Part shown: piece after piece, positions 27,463 to 36,769 of the stretch
How positions within the stretch are numbered: the first letter of the stretch is position 1
Layout of the letters: each line of letters opens with the position of its first letter
Origin: Alphaproteobacteria bacterium
GTDB lineage: Bacteria > Pseudomonadota > Alphaproteobacteria > Rhodospirillales > Rhodospirillaceae
DNA length: 64,000 bases
Assembly: GCA_003246625.1 (NCBI GenBank)
Contig: QJZR01000006.1
Span: 62,001-126,000 of the forward strand
Direction: 5' to 3'
Position numbers and translations under genes: made by a program
Notes under the pieces: model-generated
What the model was told of the DNA's origin: nothing
The model's input: the letters and a program-made list of their open reading frames with translations, nothing else
Database searches by the model: none

Positions 27463-29175
27463 TTAGACGTGGTCGGTGGAGGACTGCACGATCTGGACCA
27501 GCAGGGATTCCATTTCCTCCAGGTCGCCGGTCAGGCTGCCCGCCGTGCCGCGTACCAGGTCGGCGAGGTCGGTGGTGCGCGCCGCTTCCTCGGAGACATG
27601 GGACATGCGGGTGGAAACGTCGCGCGCGGTGTCGGCGGTCTGCTGCACGTTGCGGGCGATTTCCTGGGTCGCGGCGGTCTGCTGTTCGATCGCCGAGGCG
27701 ATCGAGGCGGCGATCGCCCCCATGCTGTTGATGGTTTCCGCCACCTTCTCGATGGCGTCCCCGGCTTCCTTGGTGACGCCCTGGATGGCGTTGACCTGGG
27801 AGGCGATTTCCTCGGTCGAGCGGGCGGTCTGGGTGGCCAGGTTCTTCACCTCGTTCGCCACCACGGCGAAGCCCTTGCCCGCGTCGCCCGCGCGCGCCGC
27901 CTCGATCGTGGCGTTCAAGGCCAGCAGGTTGGTCTGCGCCGCGATGCCGTTGATCAGTTCCACCACCGTGCCGATCTGTTCGGCCGAGGTGGCGAGCCCC
28001 TGCACCACGTCGCGGGTCTTGCCCGCCATGGCGATCGCCTCGTGCGCGACCTCCGAGGACTTCTGCACCTGGCGGCCGATTTCGTCGATCGAGTTGGAGA
28101 GCTCCTCGGCGGCAGCGGCAACCGTCTGCGCGTTGGCCAGGGCTTCCTCGGCGGCGGCGGCGGCGTTGGCCGCCTCCTCGGTCATCCGCGCGGCGGAGGC
28201 GTTCATGTCCACCGCGGCCTGTTCCATTTCGCTGGCGCGGCCGGAAACCGTGCCCACCGCCTTGTGCGCCTCGTCCTCGATGCGGTTGGCCATCTCGATC
28301 AGGGCTTGACGCTTCTGTTCGCGCGCCACTTCCTCGGCCTTGGCCTGTTCCTCGTGCATGCGCTCGACCTCGACCGCGTTGTCGCGGAAGGTGACGAGAG
28401 CGTTGGTCAGCGCCCCGATTTCGTTCGCCGAGCGGGTCGCCTCGACCTCGATCTGGGTGTCGCCGCCCGCCAGACGCGCCATGCTGGAGGTGATTTTCTT
28501 CAGGGGGCCGGCGATGCTGACGTTGATGCGATAGGCGATACCGCCCGCGATCAGCAGCAGGGCGCCGATCCACAGGGCCATCTGGCGCAGGTTTTCGGCG
28601 AACACTTCCTCCACGTCGTTGACGTAGATGCCGGTGCCGATCGCCATCTTCCAGGGTTCGAAGGCGCCCATGTAGGCGACCTTGGGCGAATCCTCGCGGT
28701 CGCTGCCCGGGGCGCGCCCGGTGTAGTGGACGAAGCCGCCGCCTTTCTTCGCCGCGTCGGCGAAGGCCTGGTAAAGGGCGACGCCGTTGACGTCGGTGAG
28801 CAGGTTGCCGTCCTTCTTCTTCGCCGTCAGCATGCTGGTGCCGATTTGCTTGGCGCGGAAGGGGTGCATCAGCAGGATGCCGTCGAAGTCGTTGACCCAG
28901 AAATAGTTATTGTCCGCATAGCGGAGAATTTGCATGTCGGCCAGAGCCTTGGCCTTGGCGTCGGCGTCGCTCATCGTGCCCTTCTGGGCCAAACCGTGAT
29001 AGTGCTTGGCGATGCTGACCGCCGCCTCGACCAGTTGCTGGGTCTTGAGATACCGGTCCTCAAGAAGGTTTTTCTTGAGGTTGTTGAGGCCGATCGCGCC
29101 GACCAGGACCATGCCGACCACGGCGATGATCACCATCAAGAACATCCGGGTCGTGATCTTCATACTTGCGAGCAT
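27463..29175 (-). CDS. Methyl-accepting chemotaxis protein with Cache sensor
   Basis: A 570-residue transmembrane chemoreceptor. Order: membrane helix 1 (about 10-30), periplasmic single-Cache domain (about 40-185, with [19 protein letters not shown] and LMHPF typical of sCache_2), helix 2 (about 198-215), HAMP, then a long coiled-coil signalling domain. The signalling tip contains [21 protein letters not shown] and [15 protein letters not shown], the CheA/CheW contact hairpin. The start at [10 protein letters not shown] has GGGGAGA upstream. sCache_2 domains often bind small organic acids; the ligand is unknown. No che genes are adjacent. Confidence 0.93.
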   Translation of the reverse strand: MLASMKITTRMFLMVIIAVVGMVLVGAIGLNNLKKNLLEDRYLKTQQLVEAAVSIAKHYHGLAQKGTMSDADAKAKALADMQILRYADNNYFWVNDFDGILLMHPFRAKQIGTSMLTAKKKDGNLLTDVNGVALYQAFADAAKKGGGFVHYTGRAPGSDREDSPKVAYMGAFEPWKMAIGTGIYVNDVEEVFAENLRQMALWIGALLLIAGGIAYRINVSIAGPLKKITSSMARLAGGDTQIEVEATRSANEIGALTNALVTFRDNAVEVERMHEEQAKAEEVAREQKRQALIEMANRIEDEAHKAVGTVSGRASEMEQAAVDMNASAARMTEEAANAAAAAEEALANAQTVAAAAEELSNSIDEIGRQVQKSSEVAHEAIAMAGKTRDVVQGLATSAEQIGTVVELINGIAAQTNLLALNATIEAARAGDAGKGFAVVANEVKNLATQTARSTEEIASQVNAIQGVTKEAGDAIEKVAETINSMGAIAASIASAIEQQTAATQEIARNVQQTADTARDVSTRMSHVSEEAARTTDLADLVRGTAGSLTGDLEEMESLLVQIVQSSTDHV

Positions 29176-29512
29176 TGTGCTTTCTCCCCGCAGGACCCAA
29201 GCGCGAAACATCACCTGCCGCCGCAAACGGCAGTTTGACATCCGACCTTATTCCATATCCTGCACAGTTCCTGCCCCATCCCTTCCGCCACGAGCCGTCG
29301 GCGTTGGGACCTTTTTCGAAATTCTTGGATACTTCGCGCGATTCGCGCAAAGACCACCATTGCGGATATTACAAAAAAGTAACATGCCGGGGCAATCTCT
29401 TTGGTTTCGGAGAGATAACAATCAGACTTGGACGAAACGACTTCGCAAAGAAAGCGGGATTTTTCCCACCGGAATTCCCGCATGCCGAGCTTTTGCCGAA
29501 GAAATATAGGGG
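29176..29512. other. Intergenic region, 337 bases, leader of the chemoreceptor gene
   Basis: No gene is seen. It is lower in GC than its surroundings and includes the hairpin CTGCCG...CGGCAG (29215-29233), just before the chemoreceptor ribosome site, and an AT-rich part (TTACAAAAAAGTAAC near 29370) that may hold the promoter. The right end carries the hldE terminator. Confidence 0.5.
29445..29481 (-). terminator. Probable terminator of hldE
   Basis: GCGGGA/TCCCGC (29454-29481) with a 16-base loop is followed on the minus strand by TTTCTTT, 31 bases after the hldE stop. The loop is large, so strength is uncertain. Confidence 0.45.
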
Positions 29513-30997
29513 CTACGCGCGGCCCTCGGTCAGTTTTCGCACGGTATTGGTGGTCGAGAACCCGGCTTCCAGGTCCGCCAGGACGACACGGCCGCCCGAT
29601 TCCGTGACGATGTCCGCGCCGACCACCGTCTTGCCCGCGTAGTCCGCGCCCTTGACCAGCAGGTCGGGCTTGAGGACGGAGATCAGTTCGAGGGGGGTAT
29701 CCTCGGCGAAGAGGGTCACCGCGTCCACGTCGGCCAGCGCCGCGAGGACCAGGGCGCGGGCGTTTTCATCCTGCACCGGCCGGGTCTCCCCCTTGAGGCG
29801 TTTCACCGAGGCGTCGCTGTTCAATCCCACCACCAGCCGGTCGCAGGCGGCGCGCGCCTGCCGCAGCAGCGATACGTGGCCGGGATGCAAAAGGTCGAAG
29901 CAGCCGTTGGTGAAGCCCACGGCCAGTCCCTGGCCCTGCCAGGCGCGGACCCGCGCCGCGGTGGCGTCGCGATCCATCACCTTGCCGTTGGCGTGGCCGC
30001 CGGTCAGCGCCAGGGCCGCCGCCTTGACCTCCGCCGCCGAGGCGGTGGCGGTGCCGATCTTGCCGACGACGATGCCGCCCGCCAGGTTGGCCAGGCGCGC
30101 CGCGTCGACCAGGCTGCCGCCCGCCGCCAGCGCCGCGCACAGGGTCGCCACCACGGTGTCGCCCGCACCCGAAACGTCGAACACCTCGCGCGCTTGCGCC
30201 GCGATGTGGGTGACCGTGCCGTCTTCCTCCACCAGGGTCATTCCGTCCTGGGAACGGGTGACCAGCAGGTTCCGGATGCCGCAGTCTTGCATCAGTTTCT
30301 TGGCGGCATCGACGATCGCGTCGTCACCCGCCACCGGGTGTCCCGCCGCCTCGGCCAGTTCGGCGCGGTTGGGCGTGGCGAGGAAGGCGCCGCGATAGCG
30401 GCGGTAGTCGCGTCCCTTGGGGTCGACGACCGCGGGGATTCCGGCTTGCGCCGCCCGCGTCAGGATCTCGGCCAGCACCCGCGGGGTCAGCAGCCCCTTG
30501 CCATAGTCGGAAAGGGCAAGGGCGCCGCAGCCGGGGAAGCCCTGCTCCGCCGCGTCCAGGACCGCCCGTTCGTCCGGCGGGGAAAGGTCGTCCACCTCTT
30601 CCCGGTCGGCCCGAAGAAGTTGTTGCACACCGGCAACGAAACGCGATTTCTCGGTGGTACGGCGTCCCTTCAGGGAATGCAGGCGGGGGGTCACGGCGGT
30701 TTCCGCGGCGAGCAGGCGGCCGACCTCGTCCCCCGCCGCGTCGTTGCCGACCGAGGCGACGAAGACCGAGGCGGTGCCCAGCGCGCTTAAGTTCCGCGCG
30801 ACGTTGCCCGCGCCGCCCAGCATCAGGTCGTCGCGCGTCACCCGGAACACCGGAACCGGCGCCTCGGGCGAGATGCGCGAAACCTCGCCATAAATGAAGT
30901 GATCCAGCATGACGTCGCCCAGGCACATCACCCGCGCCCGGGAGAGACCTTCGAAAATCCGGGAGAAACTGTCCGACAGCGTCATCGCCGCATCCAT
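29513..30997 (-). CDS. hldE: Bifunctional heptose-7-phosphate kinase / heptose-1-phosphate adenylyltransferase HldE
   Basis: Makes ADP-heptose for lipopolysaccharide inner core in two steps. The 494-residue protein has an N-terminal PfkB-type kinase domain (about 1-330) with MLGGAGNVARNL and the ATP/anion-hole motif DVSGAGDTVVAT. The C-terminal nucleotidyltransferase domain (about 355-494) has TNGCFDLLHPGHVSLL and the ISVLKPDLLVKGADY segment. Length fits the fused enzyme. MDAAMTLSD and the internal MTLSD are both possible starts. The gene is divergent from the degenerate EAL pair. Confidence 0.95.
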   Translation of the reverse strand: MDAAMTLSDSFSRIFEGLSRARVMCLGDVMLDHFIYGEVSRISPEAPVPVFRVTRDDLMLGGAGNVARNLSALGTASVFVASVGNDAAGDEVGRLLAAETAVTPRLHSLKGRRTTEKSRFVAGVQQLLRADREEVDDLSPPDERAVLDAAEQGFPGCGALALSDYGKGLLTPRVLAEILTRAAQAGIPAVVDPKGRDYRRYRGAFLATPNRAELAEAAGHPVAGDDAIVDAAKKLMQDCGIRNLLVTRSQDGMTLVEEDGTVTHIAAQAREVFDVSGAGDTVVATLCAALAAGGSLVDAARLANLAGGIVVGKIGTATASAAEVKAAALALTGGHANGKVMDRDATAARVRAWQGQGLAVGFTNGCFDLLHPGHVSLLRQARAACDRLVVGLNSDASVKRLKGETRPVQDENARALVLAALADVDAVTLFAEDTPLELISVLKPDLLVKGADYAGKTVVGADIVTESGGRVVLADLEAGFSTTNTVRKLTEGRA

Positions 30998-31182
30998 CCG
31001 CCTGCGAAAAACCGTTCCAGCAAATCCTGGCGTTCCCAGGACCGCGAGGCTACCTTATTCGGCGCGCGCGGCAAACGCAACGGCGCGGCGAGGCTTCCAG
31101 AAACCCGCCCGCCCCTGTTATGCTGGGCGCGGCGGCCTTGGCGCGCCGTAATCCTTTTTCCGGCATAGGGTCAGCCACGGCG

Positions 31183-32388
31183 ATGCAGTCCGAATTCGTC
31201 ACCCCCGAGAGTCTGCTTCTCGACACCGCCGAGCGGTTGGGGCGGGTGCGCGCCGGACGCATCGCGCTGCGCATCCATCTGTCCCGCCTGTCCCAGGCCT
31301 ATCGCGATCCGGCCTATGCCCGCATCGCGGCGCGGATGTTCGACGGACTGGTCGCCGGATACCGCTGCCAGGTCTTCGCCCTCACCGGCGGTGATATCGT
31401 CGCCACCGGCAAGGACATGCCCTTCGGCGAGGTCGACGCGGTGGTCTATAAGCTGCGCACCCTGTTCGACGCCGACCCCTTGGTGCATCACGATCCTTAC
31501 GGACCCGAGGACGGCTTCTGTTCCTGGTACGACCTCGAAACCGATTACGAGGCCTTTCTGGCCGCCTGCCGCGCCGACGCGGTGGGGGTGGGAATCGCCC
31601 AGCAGAAAAAACCGCGCGGCCCCCAAGCGCAAACCCATCCGGTGACGCCCCAGGACATGGAACGGATCATCGGCGGTTTGACCGAAACCACGGTCCGCCC
31701 CTTCATCACCGCGCAGGCGGCGGTGCATGTCACCCCGATCGGCGAATCCGCGTTTGCCTTTCAGGAAATCTTTGTTTCGGTGTCGGATCTGACGGCGCGG
31801 TTGGCCCCGGGCAGCGACCTGTCCGCCGATCGCTGGCTGTTCCAGTACTTTTGCGCGGCGCTCGATTCCCGGCTGCTTGCCGGTATTCAAAGCCTGACTC
31901 TTTATGGCCGCGAACTGCCCGCCAATCTCAACCTCAACGTCGCCACCGTACTCGGCCATGGCTTCACCGATTTCGCCCGCCGCTTTCCGGAAACCAAGTT
32001 CTGCGTCGAGTTCCAGACCATCGATGCCTTTTCCAACCTGAACGCCTTCACCAAGGCCTGCGGCCTGTTACATCAGGCGGGACACCGCGCCCTGGTTGAC
32101 GGCCTGACCCCTTTAAGCCTGTGGATGCTGTCGGAAACCGCCCTGCCGGTGGACGCCTTCAAACTGATGTGGAGCGCCGATCTGGCCGCCCAGCATCATG
32201 GCGCTTCCGACCGCGATCCCAGTACCGCGATCCGCATTCTCGGGCCGGAACGAATCATCCTGGCCCGTTGCGATTCCTTCGCCGCCATCGAATGGGGGTT
32301 GCGTCAGGGCATCCGCACCTTCCAGGGTCATTTCGTCGATGCAACGCTGATCGGACGGATACAGGGCAACGGCGGAGGTGGAGCATGA
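31183..32388 (+). CDS. Degenerate EAL-like protein, copy 1
   Basis: A 401-residue protein without membrane helices. The second half follows the layout of an EAL c-di-GMP phosphodiesterase, but key residues are altered: FCVEFQTIDAF in place of the ELTE strand, ALVDGLTPL in place of DDFGTG, AFKLMW keeping the conserved Lys, ILARCDS in place of AEGVE, and RTFQGHF keeping QG. Hydrolysis of c-di-GMP is therefore unlikely. The first half (IHLSRLSQ, CQVFALTGGDIVATG) may be a remnant of a GGDEF-like or other regulatory domain. It overlaps its paralogue by 4 nt. Function is unknown; it may bind protein or nucleotide. Confidence 0.65.
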   Translation: MQSEFVTPESLLLDTAERLGRVRAGRIALRIHLSRLSQAYRDPAYARIAARMFDGLVAGYRCQVFALTGGDIVATGKDMPFGEVDAVVYKLRTLFDADPLVHHDPYGPEDGFCSWYDLETDYEAFLAACRADAVGVGIAQQKKPRGPQAQTHPVTPQDMERIIGGLTETTVRPFITAQAAVHVTPIGESAFAFQEIFVSVSDLTARLAPGSDLSADRWLFQYFCAALDSRLLAGIQSLTLYGRELPANLNLNVATVLGHGFTDFARRFPETKFCVEFQTIDAFSNLNAFTKACGLLHQAGHRALVDGLTPLSLWMLSETALPVDAFKLMWSADLAAQHHGASDRDPSTAIRILGPERIILARCDSFAAIEWGLRQGIRTFQGHFVDATLIGRIQGNGGGGA

Positions 32389-33737
32389 TCAACCTGCCGG
32401 GATTCCTGGGCGGCGAGACGCCGAAGCCCGAGGAGAAGGCCGAGGCCCAGACCGAGGCGGAAAAGGAAACCCAGGCCGAGCGCAAGCTGATGATGCAGCT
32501 GCAAGAGGGCCTGCTGCTCGATTACGCCGAGCGGCTGGAAAAGTTCCGCAAGCAGCGGCATGCCTTGCACCTGCATCTGTCCCGCCTGTCGTCGCAGAAC
32601 CAGCGCGAACCCGCCTTGCGCGCCGCAGCCGCCGCCTTCGACCCCTTGATTCTCGACAACCGGGCGCAGGTGTTCACCCTGTTCAAGGGCGATATCATCG
32701 TCGTCTTCGCCGCGAAGAACCGCGACGAGGTCGAGGCCGCGCTGGTGCGGGTACGCTTCCTCTTCGCCGACGACCCCCTGCTGGAGGAGGACGCCGCGGG
32801 TAACGATGCCTTCGCCACCTGGTACGTGCTGGCCAACGACTATCCGGCCTTCCTGCGTTTGGCGCAGCAGGTCTATGCCGAGCAGGAGGATCGCCGCCGC
32901 GCCGACATCGCGCGGGAACGCAGCCCCGGCCCGCGCGGCCAGAAGCGCGAGGCCTCGCCCGACCGGAGGCTGACGCCGCTTTCCCCCGGCGTGCTGGCGA
33001 AGTTGGAGGACGCCCTGTCCCGCACCGATTTGTCCAACCTGGTGCGGCACCAGTCGATCAGCGCCATCGTCGGGCGCTCCAACCCGCAGCACATGTTCAG
33101 CGAGGTCTTCGTTTCGATTTCCGACCTGCGCGACATCTTCGTGCCCGATGTGGACATCGTTTCCGACATCTGGCTGTTCCAGCACCTGACCGAGACCCTG
33201 GACCGCCGCGTCCTCTCCCTGGTGGTCACCGGGCACGACCGCAGCCTGTCCGGCGGGTTCAGCGTCAACCTCAACGTCCGCACCATTCTCAGCCAGGACT
33301 TCCTCGACTTCGACGACGGCATCGCGGGGGGACTGCGCGGCACCATCGTCCTGGAAATCCAGCTTTTCGACATCCTGGCCAACGTCGGCGCCTTCCTTTT
33401 CGCCCGCGATTTCGCGCGCGAGCGCGGCTATCGCATCTGCGTCGACGGGGTGACCACCGAGACCCTGCCTCTGGTCGACCGCGGCAAGATCGGCGCCGAT
33501 TTGATCAAGTTGATGTGGGGCGACGGCCTGGCCGAGGCGCGCGACGACGAGGACCATCCGATTTCCGCCGCCTTGGCCCGTTGCGGGCGCAAGCGGGTGG
33601 TGCTGGCCCGCATCGACACCGGCGAACAGATCGGTATCGGTCAGGACCTGGGGCTGTCGATGTTCCAGGGGCGCGGCGTCGAACGCCTGATCCAGGCGCA
33701 GGGGGCGAAACGCACCGGCGTTAACCGGTTGCCGTAA
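32385..33737 (+). CDS. Degenerate EAL-like protein, copy 2
   Basis: A 450-residue paralogue of the preceding protein, with the same two halves: LHLHLSRLSSQ and QVFTLFKGDIIVVFA, then IVLEIQLFDILANVGAFLFA, ICVDGVTTETLPLVDR, ADLIKLMWGDGLAEA and LSMFQGRGVERL. It adds a charged, Glu/Lys-rich N-terminal extension (about 10-40). The catalytic DD and downstream Glu of active EAL domains are missing, the Lys and QG are kept. Translation is coupled to copy 1 (ATGA), and a terminator follows. The shared layout suggests duplication and perhaps a heteromeric complex (inference). Confidence 0.65.
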   Translation: MINLPGFLGGETPKPEEKAEAQTEAEKETQAERKLMMQLQEGLLLDYAERLEKFRKQRHALHLHLSRLSSQNQREPALRAAAAAFDPLILDNRAQVFTLFKGDIIVVFAAKNRDEVEAALVRVRFLFADDPLLEEDAAGNDAFATWYVLANDYPAFLRLAQQVYAEQEDRRRADIARERSPGPRGQKREASPDRRLTPLSPGVLAKLEDALSRTDLSNLVRHQSISAIVGRSNPQHMFSEVFVSISDLRDIFVPDVDIVSDIWLFQHLTETLDRRVLSLVVTGHDRSLSGGFSVNLNVRTILSQDFLDFDDGIAGGLRGTIVLEIQLFDILANVGAFLFARDFARERGYRICVDGVTTETLPLVDRGKIGADLIKLMWGDGLAEARDDEDHPISAALARCGRKRVVLARIDTGEQIGIGQDLGLSMFQGRGVERLIQAQGAKRTGVNRLP

Positions 33738-33767
33738 AAAATCGACCGGAATGGGGGAATAGAAGGC

Positions 33768-33802
33768 GGGGCGAGGAGTTCGCGACCCCTCGCCCGGATT
33801 TT
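33768..33802 (+). terminator. Rho-independent terminator after the EAL-like pair
   Basis: Stem GGGCGAGG / CCTCGCCC (33768-33795) is followed by GGATTTTT. The stem sequence resembles the hairpin arm of the intergenic repeats, with AATGGGGG just before it, so this may be a decayed copy of one. Confidence 0.6.
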
Positions 33803-33810
33803 TCGTCGGC

Positions 33811-34836
33811 CTATCGCTCGTTGCGGGCGACGGCGGCTTCCTCGTAGGTCGCCATTTCGGTGTGGCAAACCACCGCGGCGCGCAACAGGTTGACCGCGAG
33901 AACGCCGCCGGTGCCTTCGCCCAGGCGCATGCCCATGCGCAGAAGCGGCCGCTGGTTCAGGCTTTCGCACAGCAGCGCGTGCCCCGCCTCGGCCGAAGCG
34001 TGGGAAACCCGGCAATGGTCGAGCGCGCCCTTCTGGAACGCCGCCAGGAAGGCGACGGCGGCGGTGCAGGGGAAGCCGTCCAGCAGCACCGGCACGCGCA
34101 ACAGGCGCCCGGCCAGGGTCGCCCCCGCCATCGCGGCGAGTTCGCGGCCGCCCAGGCGGCAGGCGATGTCCACCGGGTCGGGGTTGTCCTGGGTGTGCAG
34201 GGCGACGCCTTCGCGCACCACCCGCTTCTTGTCCGCGAGGACGGTCCCCACCGCGCCCGCGCCATAGCCGACCCAGTCGTCTTCCGTGCCGCCGAACAGG
34301 GCCATCGCCATCGCCGAGGCCGGGGTGGTGTTGCCGATACCCATTTCGCCGGGGCAGAAAACGCTCATCCCCGGGTCCACCGCCGCCATGCCGACGTTGA
34401 AGGCGGCGACGAAGTCGTCCTCGTCCATCGCCGGACCGGTCAGGAAATCGCGGGTGAAGCTGTCGATGGCGATGTCGTAGACCTTGAACTCGGTGCCGGT
34501 GGAGCGGCACATCGCGTTGATCGCGCCGCCGCCCTCGCCGAAGTTCTTCGACTGCTGCCAGGTCACCTCGACCGGGCAGGGGGAAACCTTGTGCGCCATC
34601 ACGCCGTGGTTCCCGGCGAAGGTGGCGGCGGCGGGGCGGTCCATCACCGGCGGATGGTGGCCCTGCCAGGCGGCCAGCCAGGCGGCCAGTTCCTCCAGTC
34701 GGCCGAGCGAACCCTTGGGCTTGGTCAGATGCGGTTCGCGTTCGATCGCCGCGGCGCGCGCCGCCTCGTCCGGGCCGGGCAGGGCGCGCAGGAGGGCGCG
34801 CAGGTCGTCGAGGGAGGAGATGCGGGGGGTGCTCAT
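33811..34836 (-). CDS. cobT: CobT-type phosphoribosyltransferase, copy 1
   Basis: Family of nicotinate-nucleotide:dimethylbenzimidazole phosphoribosyltransferases, which activate the lower-ligand base of B12 to its alpha-riboside phosphate. The 341 residues include TKPKGSLGRLEELAAW, FAGNHGVMAHKV, the phosphate-site motif CPGEMGIGNTT (E164), and MRLGEGTGG with E307 at the position of the catalytic Glu of Salmonella CobT. The base-pocket strand reads VTWQQSKNF, unlike the common VTAQM form. It is 11 bases downstream of a second, quite different CobT, in one transcript. It might use another base or need the partner; see findings. Confidence 0.9.
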   Translation of the reverse strand: MSTPRISSLDDLRALLRALPGPDEAARAAAIEREPHLTKPKGSLGRLEELAAWLAAWQGHHPPVMDRPAAATFAGNHGVMAHKVSPCPVEVTWQQSKNFGEGGGAINAMCRSTGTEFKVYDIAIDSFTRDFLTGPAMDEDDFVAAFNVGMAAVDPGMSVFCPGEMGIGNTTPASAMAMALFGGTEDDWVGYGAGAVGTVLADKKRVVREGVALHTQDNPDPVDIACRLGGRELAAMAGATLAGRLLRVPVLLDGFPCTAAVAFLAAFQKGALDHCRVSHASAEAGHALLCESLNQRPLLRMGMRLGEGTGGVLAVNLLRAAVVCHTEMATYEEAAVARNER

Positions 34837-34847
34837 CGGGTGTCTCC

Positions 34848-35879
34848 TCACAGCGGCTGGTTGCGGCTGACGCGGGCTTCCTCGAAGGTGAGGAGCTCGG
34901 TATGGCAGGCCACCGCGGAACGCAGGATGCCCACCGCCAGGATGGCGCCGGTCGCCTCGCCCAGGCGCATGTCCATGTGCAGGATGGGGCTGCCCGAAAG
35001 CTTTTCCATCAAGAGGGCGTGTCCGGCCTCCAGCGACGCGTGAGAGAACTGGCAGTGCGCCAGGGCGTCGGGGCGCATGCAGCGCAAGACCGAGGCGGAG
35101 GCGGAGCAAAGGAACCCGTCCACCAGCACCGGCACCCGCAGCATCCGTCCGGCGAGAATGGCGCCGGTCATCGCGGCGAGTTCGCGTCCGCCCAGGCGGC
35201 GCATGATTTCCAGCGGGTCGGGGTCGTCGGCGGTGTGCAGGGCCAGACCCTTCCGCACCACGTCGACCTTCTTCTGGAAGTGTTGGCCGGTGACGCCCGA
35301 ACCCGCGCCGGTCCATTCCTCCGCCGTGCCCTTGAACAGGGCGGCGAGGACGGCGGCGGCGGACGCGGTGTTGGCGATGCCCATTTCGCCCGGGCAGAAG
35401 ACGCTCATCCCCGGCTTTACCGCGGCCAAACCGACGTTCAGCGCCGCCACCAGGTCGGCCTCGCTCATCGCCGGGGCCTGGGTGAAATCCTCGGTCGGGC
35501 GGTCGATCTCGATGTCGTAGATGTCGTAGGAAACGCCCATCGCCCGGCACATGGCGTTGAAGCCCGCGCCGCCGTGCAGATAGTTCTGGTGCATCTGCGC
35601 GGTGACTTCTATGCCGTAGGCGGAGACCCCCAGCCGCGCGATGCCGTGGTTGCCAACGAACACCGCCGCGTGCGGCGCCTTCATCTCCGGCGGGTGACGG
35701 CCCTGCCAGGTGGCCAGCCATTCCGCCAGGCTTTCCAGGCGGCCCAGCGAGCCCGCGGGTTTGGTCAGGTTGGCCTCGCGGTCGCGCGCCGCGGCGGCGG
35801 CGGCCTCGTCGGGCCCGGGCAGGTCGCGCACCATCGCGCGCACGTCGTCCAGCGAAGATATGATGAGGGGCTTCACCAT
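34848..35879 (-). CDS. cobT: CobT-type phosphoribosyltransferase, copy 2
   Basis: A 343-residue CobT homologue, first gene of the leftward pair. It has TKPAGSLGRLESLAEW, FVGNHGIARLGV, VTAQMHQNY (close to the usual base-pocket form), CPGEMGIANTA (E165; GNTT changed to ANTA) and MRLGEATGA with E308 at the catalytic position. It is clearly homologous to copy 1 along its whole length but too different for a recent duplication. It faces cobS across 86 bases. Either copy may be the dimethylbenzimidazole enzyme; sequence alone does not decide. Confidence 0.9.
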   Translation of the reverse strand: MVKPLIISSLDDVRAMVRDLPGPDEAAAAAARDREANLTKPAGSLGRLESLAEWLATWQGRHPPEMKAPHAAVFVGNHGIARLGVSAYGIEVTAQMHQNYLHGGAGFNAMCRAMGVSYDIYDIEIDRPTEDFTQAPAMSEADLVAALNVGLAAVKPGMSVFCPGEMGIANTASAAAVLAALFKGTAEEWTGAGSGVTGQHFQKKVDVVRKGLALHTADDPDPLEIMRRLGGRELAAMTGAILAGRMLRVPVLVDGFLCSASASVLRCMRPDALAHCQFSHASLEAGHALLMEKLSGSPILHMDMRLGEATGAILAVGILRSAVACHTELLTFEEARVSRNQPL

Positions 35880-35965
35880 CCGGCGGTTTCTCCCTAAAGT
35901 GCGAAGGCCCGCAACGCGCGGGAAGCCCGTCTATAGACGATCATCGGAAAGAAATCATCCCCGTT
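35880..35965. promoter_or_regulatory. Divergent promoter region, cobT pair and cobS operon
   Basis: Eighty-six bases separate the two divergent cobalamin transcripts, so promoters for both must lie here or in the gene starts. I see no B12-box or room for a cobalamin riboswitch of normal size. Confidence 0.45.
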
Positions 35966-36769
35966 ATGGCCAACCCAGCCCCGCCCTCCACGCCGTCCCC
36001 GTCCTCCGGTCTCGCCGCCTGGTTCGACGACCTGCTTTTCGCGGTGATCTTCCTCACCCGTCTGCCGCTGCCCGCGGGCAACGCCGCGCGGCACAATCCG
36101 TTGGCCACCGCGATGCGTACCTTCCCCCTGGCGGGGGCGATGATCGGCGCGACAGGGGGCCTGGTCTTCATCGCCGCCGCCGCGCTCGGCGCGCCGCATG
36201 CCCTGTGCGGCGTGCTCGGCGTCGCCGCCACCGTGCTGCTGACCGGCGCCCTGCACGAGGACGGTTTCGCCGACATCGCCGACGGCTTCGGCGGCGGCTA
36301 CGAGCGCGAGCGCAAGATGGAGATCATGCGCGATTCCCGCATCGGCACCTATGGCGGCGCTGCCCTGGTGCTGAGCCTGCTGATCCGCGCCACCGCCGCC
36401 GGCAGCATGGCGCCGCTCGACGCCCTGGCCGCCTTCGTCGCCGCCGCCGCCCTGGGGCGCGGCCTGATTCCGGTGTCGATGACCCTCAACCTGTCCGCCC
36501 GTTCCGACGGGGTGGGCGCGTCCTCCGGCTATCCCACCGAGGGCTCCACCTGGACCTCGATCCTGCTCGGCCTGCTGCTTGCCCTGGTGGCGTTGGGGCC
36601 GGGCCAGGGGTTCCTGTGCTTCTTCGTCGGCCTGGCCGGGGTCTCCGCCCTGGCCGTCCTGGCCAAGCGGCAGATCGGCGGCTATACCGGCGACGTTCTG
36701 GGCGCGGGGGCGCAACTGGTCGACATCCTGGTGATGGTCGCCGTCGCCATGCTGCGCGCCCCGTCATGA
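35966..36769 (+). CDS. cobS: Adenosylcobinamide-GDP ribazoletransferase CobS
   Basis: Membrane enzyme joining alpha-ribazole (phosphate) to adenosylcobinamide-GDP, the last assembly step of cobalamin. The 267-residue hydrophobic protein has FLTRLPLP near the start, the signature LHEDGFADIADGFGGG, RKMEIMRDSRIGTYG and the closing IGGYTGDVLGAGAQL. It leads the rightward operon cobS-cobC-cobU-cobO, in which each gene overlaps the next. The stop overlaps cobC by ATGA. Confidence 0.95.
   Translation: MANPAPPSTPSPSSGLAAWFDDLLFAVIFLTRLPLPAGNAARHNPLATAMRTFPLAGAMIGATGGLVFIAAAALGAPHALCGVLGVAATVLLTGALHEDGFADIADGFGGGYERERKMEIMRDSRIGTYGGAALVLSLLIRATAAGSMAPLDALAAFVAAAALGRGLIPVSMTLNLSARSDGVGASSGYPTEGSTWTSILLGLLLALVALGPGQGFLCFFVGLAGVSALAVLAKRQIGGYTGDVLGAGAQLVDILVMVAVAMLRAPS

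Noticed and set aside
31183-33737. Active c-di-GMP phosphodiesterases
   Set aside because: The DDFG and catalytic Glu positions are changed in both copies, so only fold similarity is claimed.
33811-35721. A single 636-residue CobT fusion
   Set aside because: The long open frame joins an off-frame reading of the upstream cobT with the real downstream cobT. Each gene has its own start and stop.
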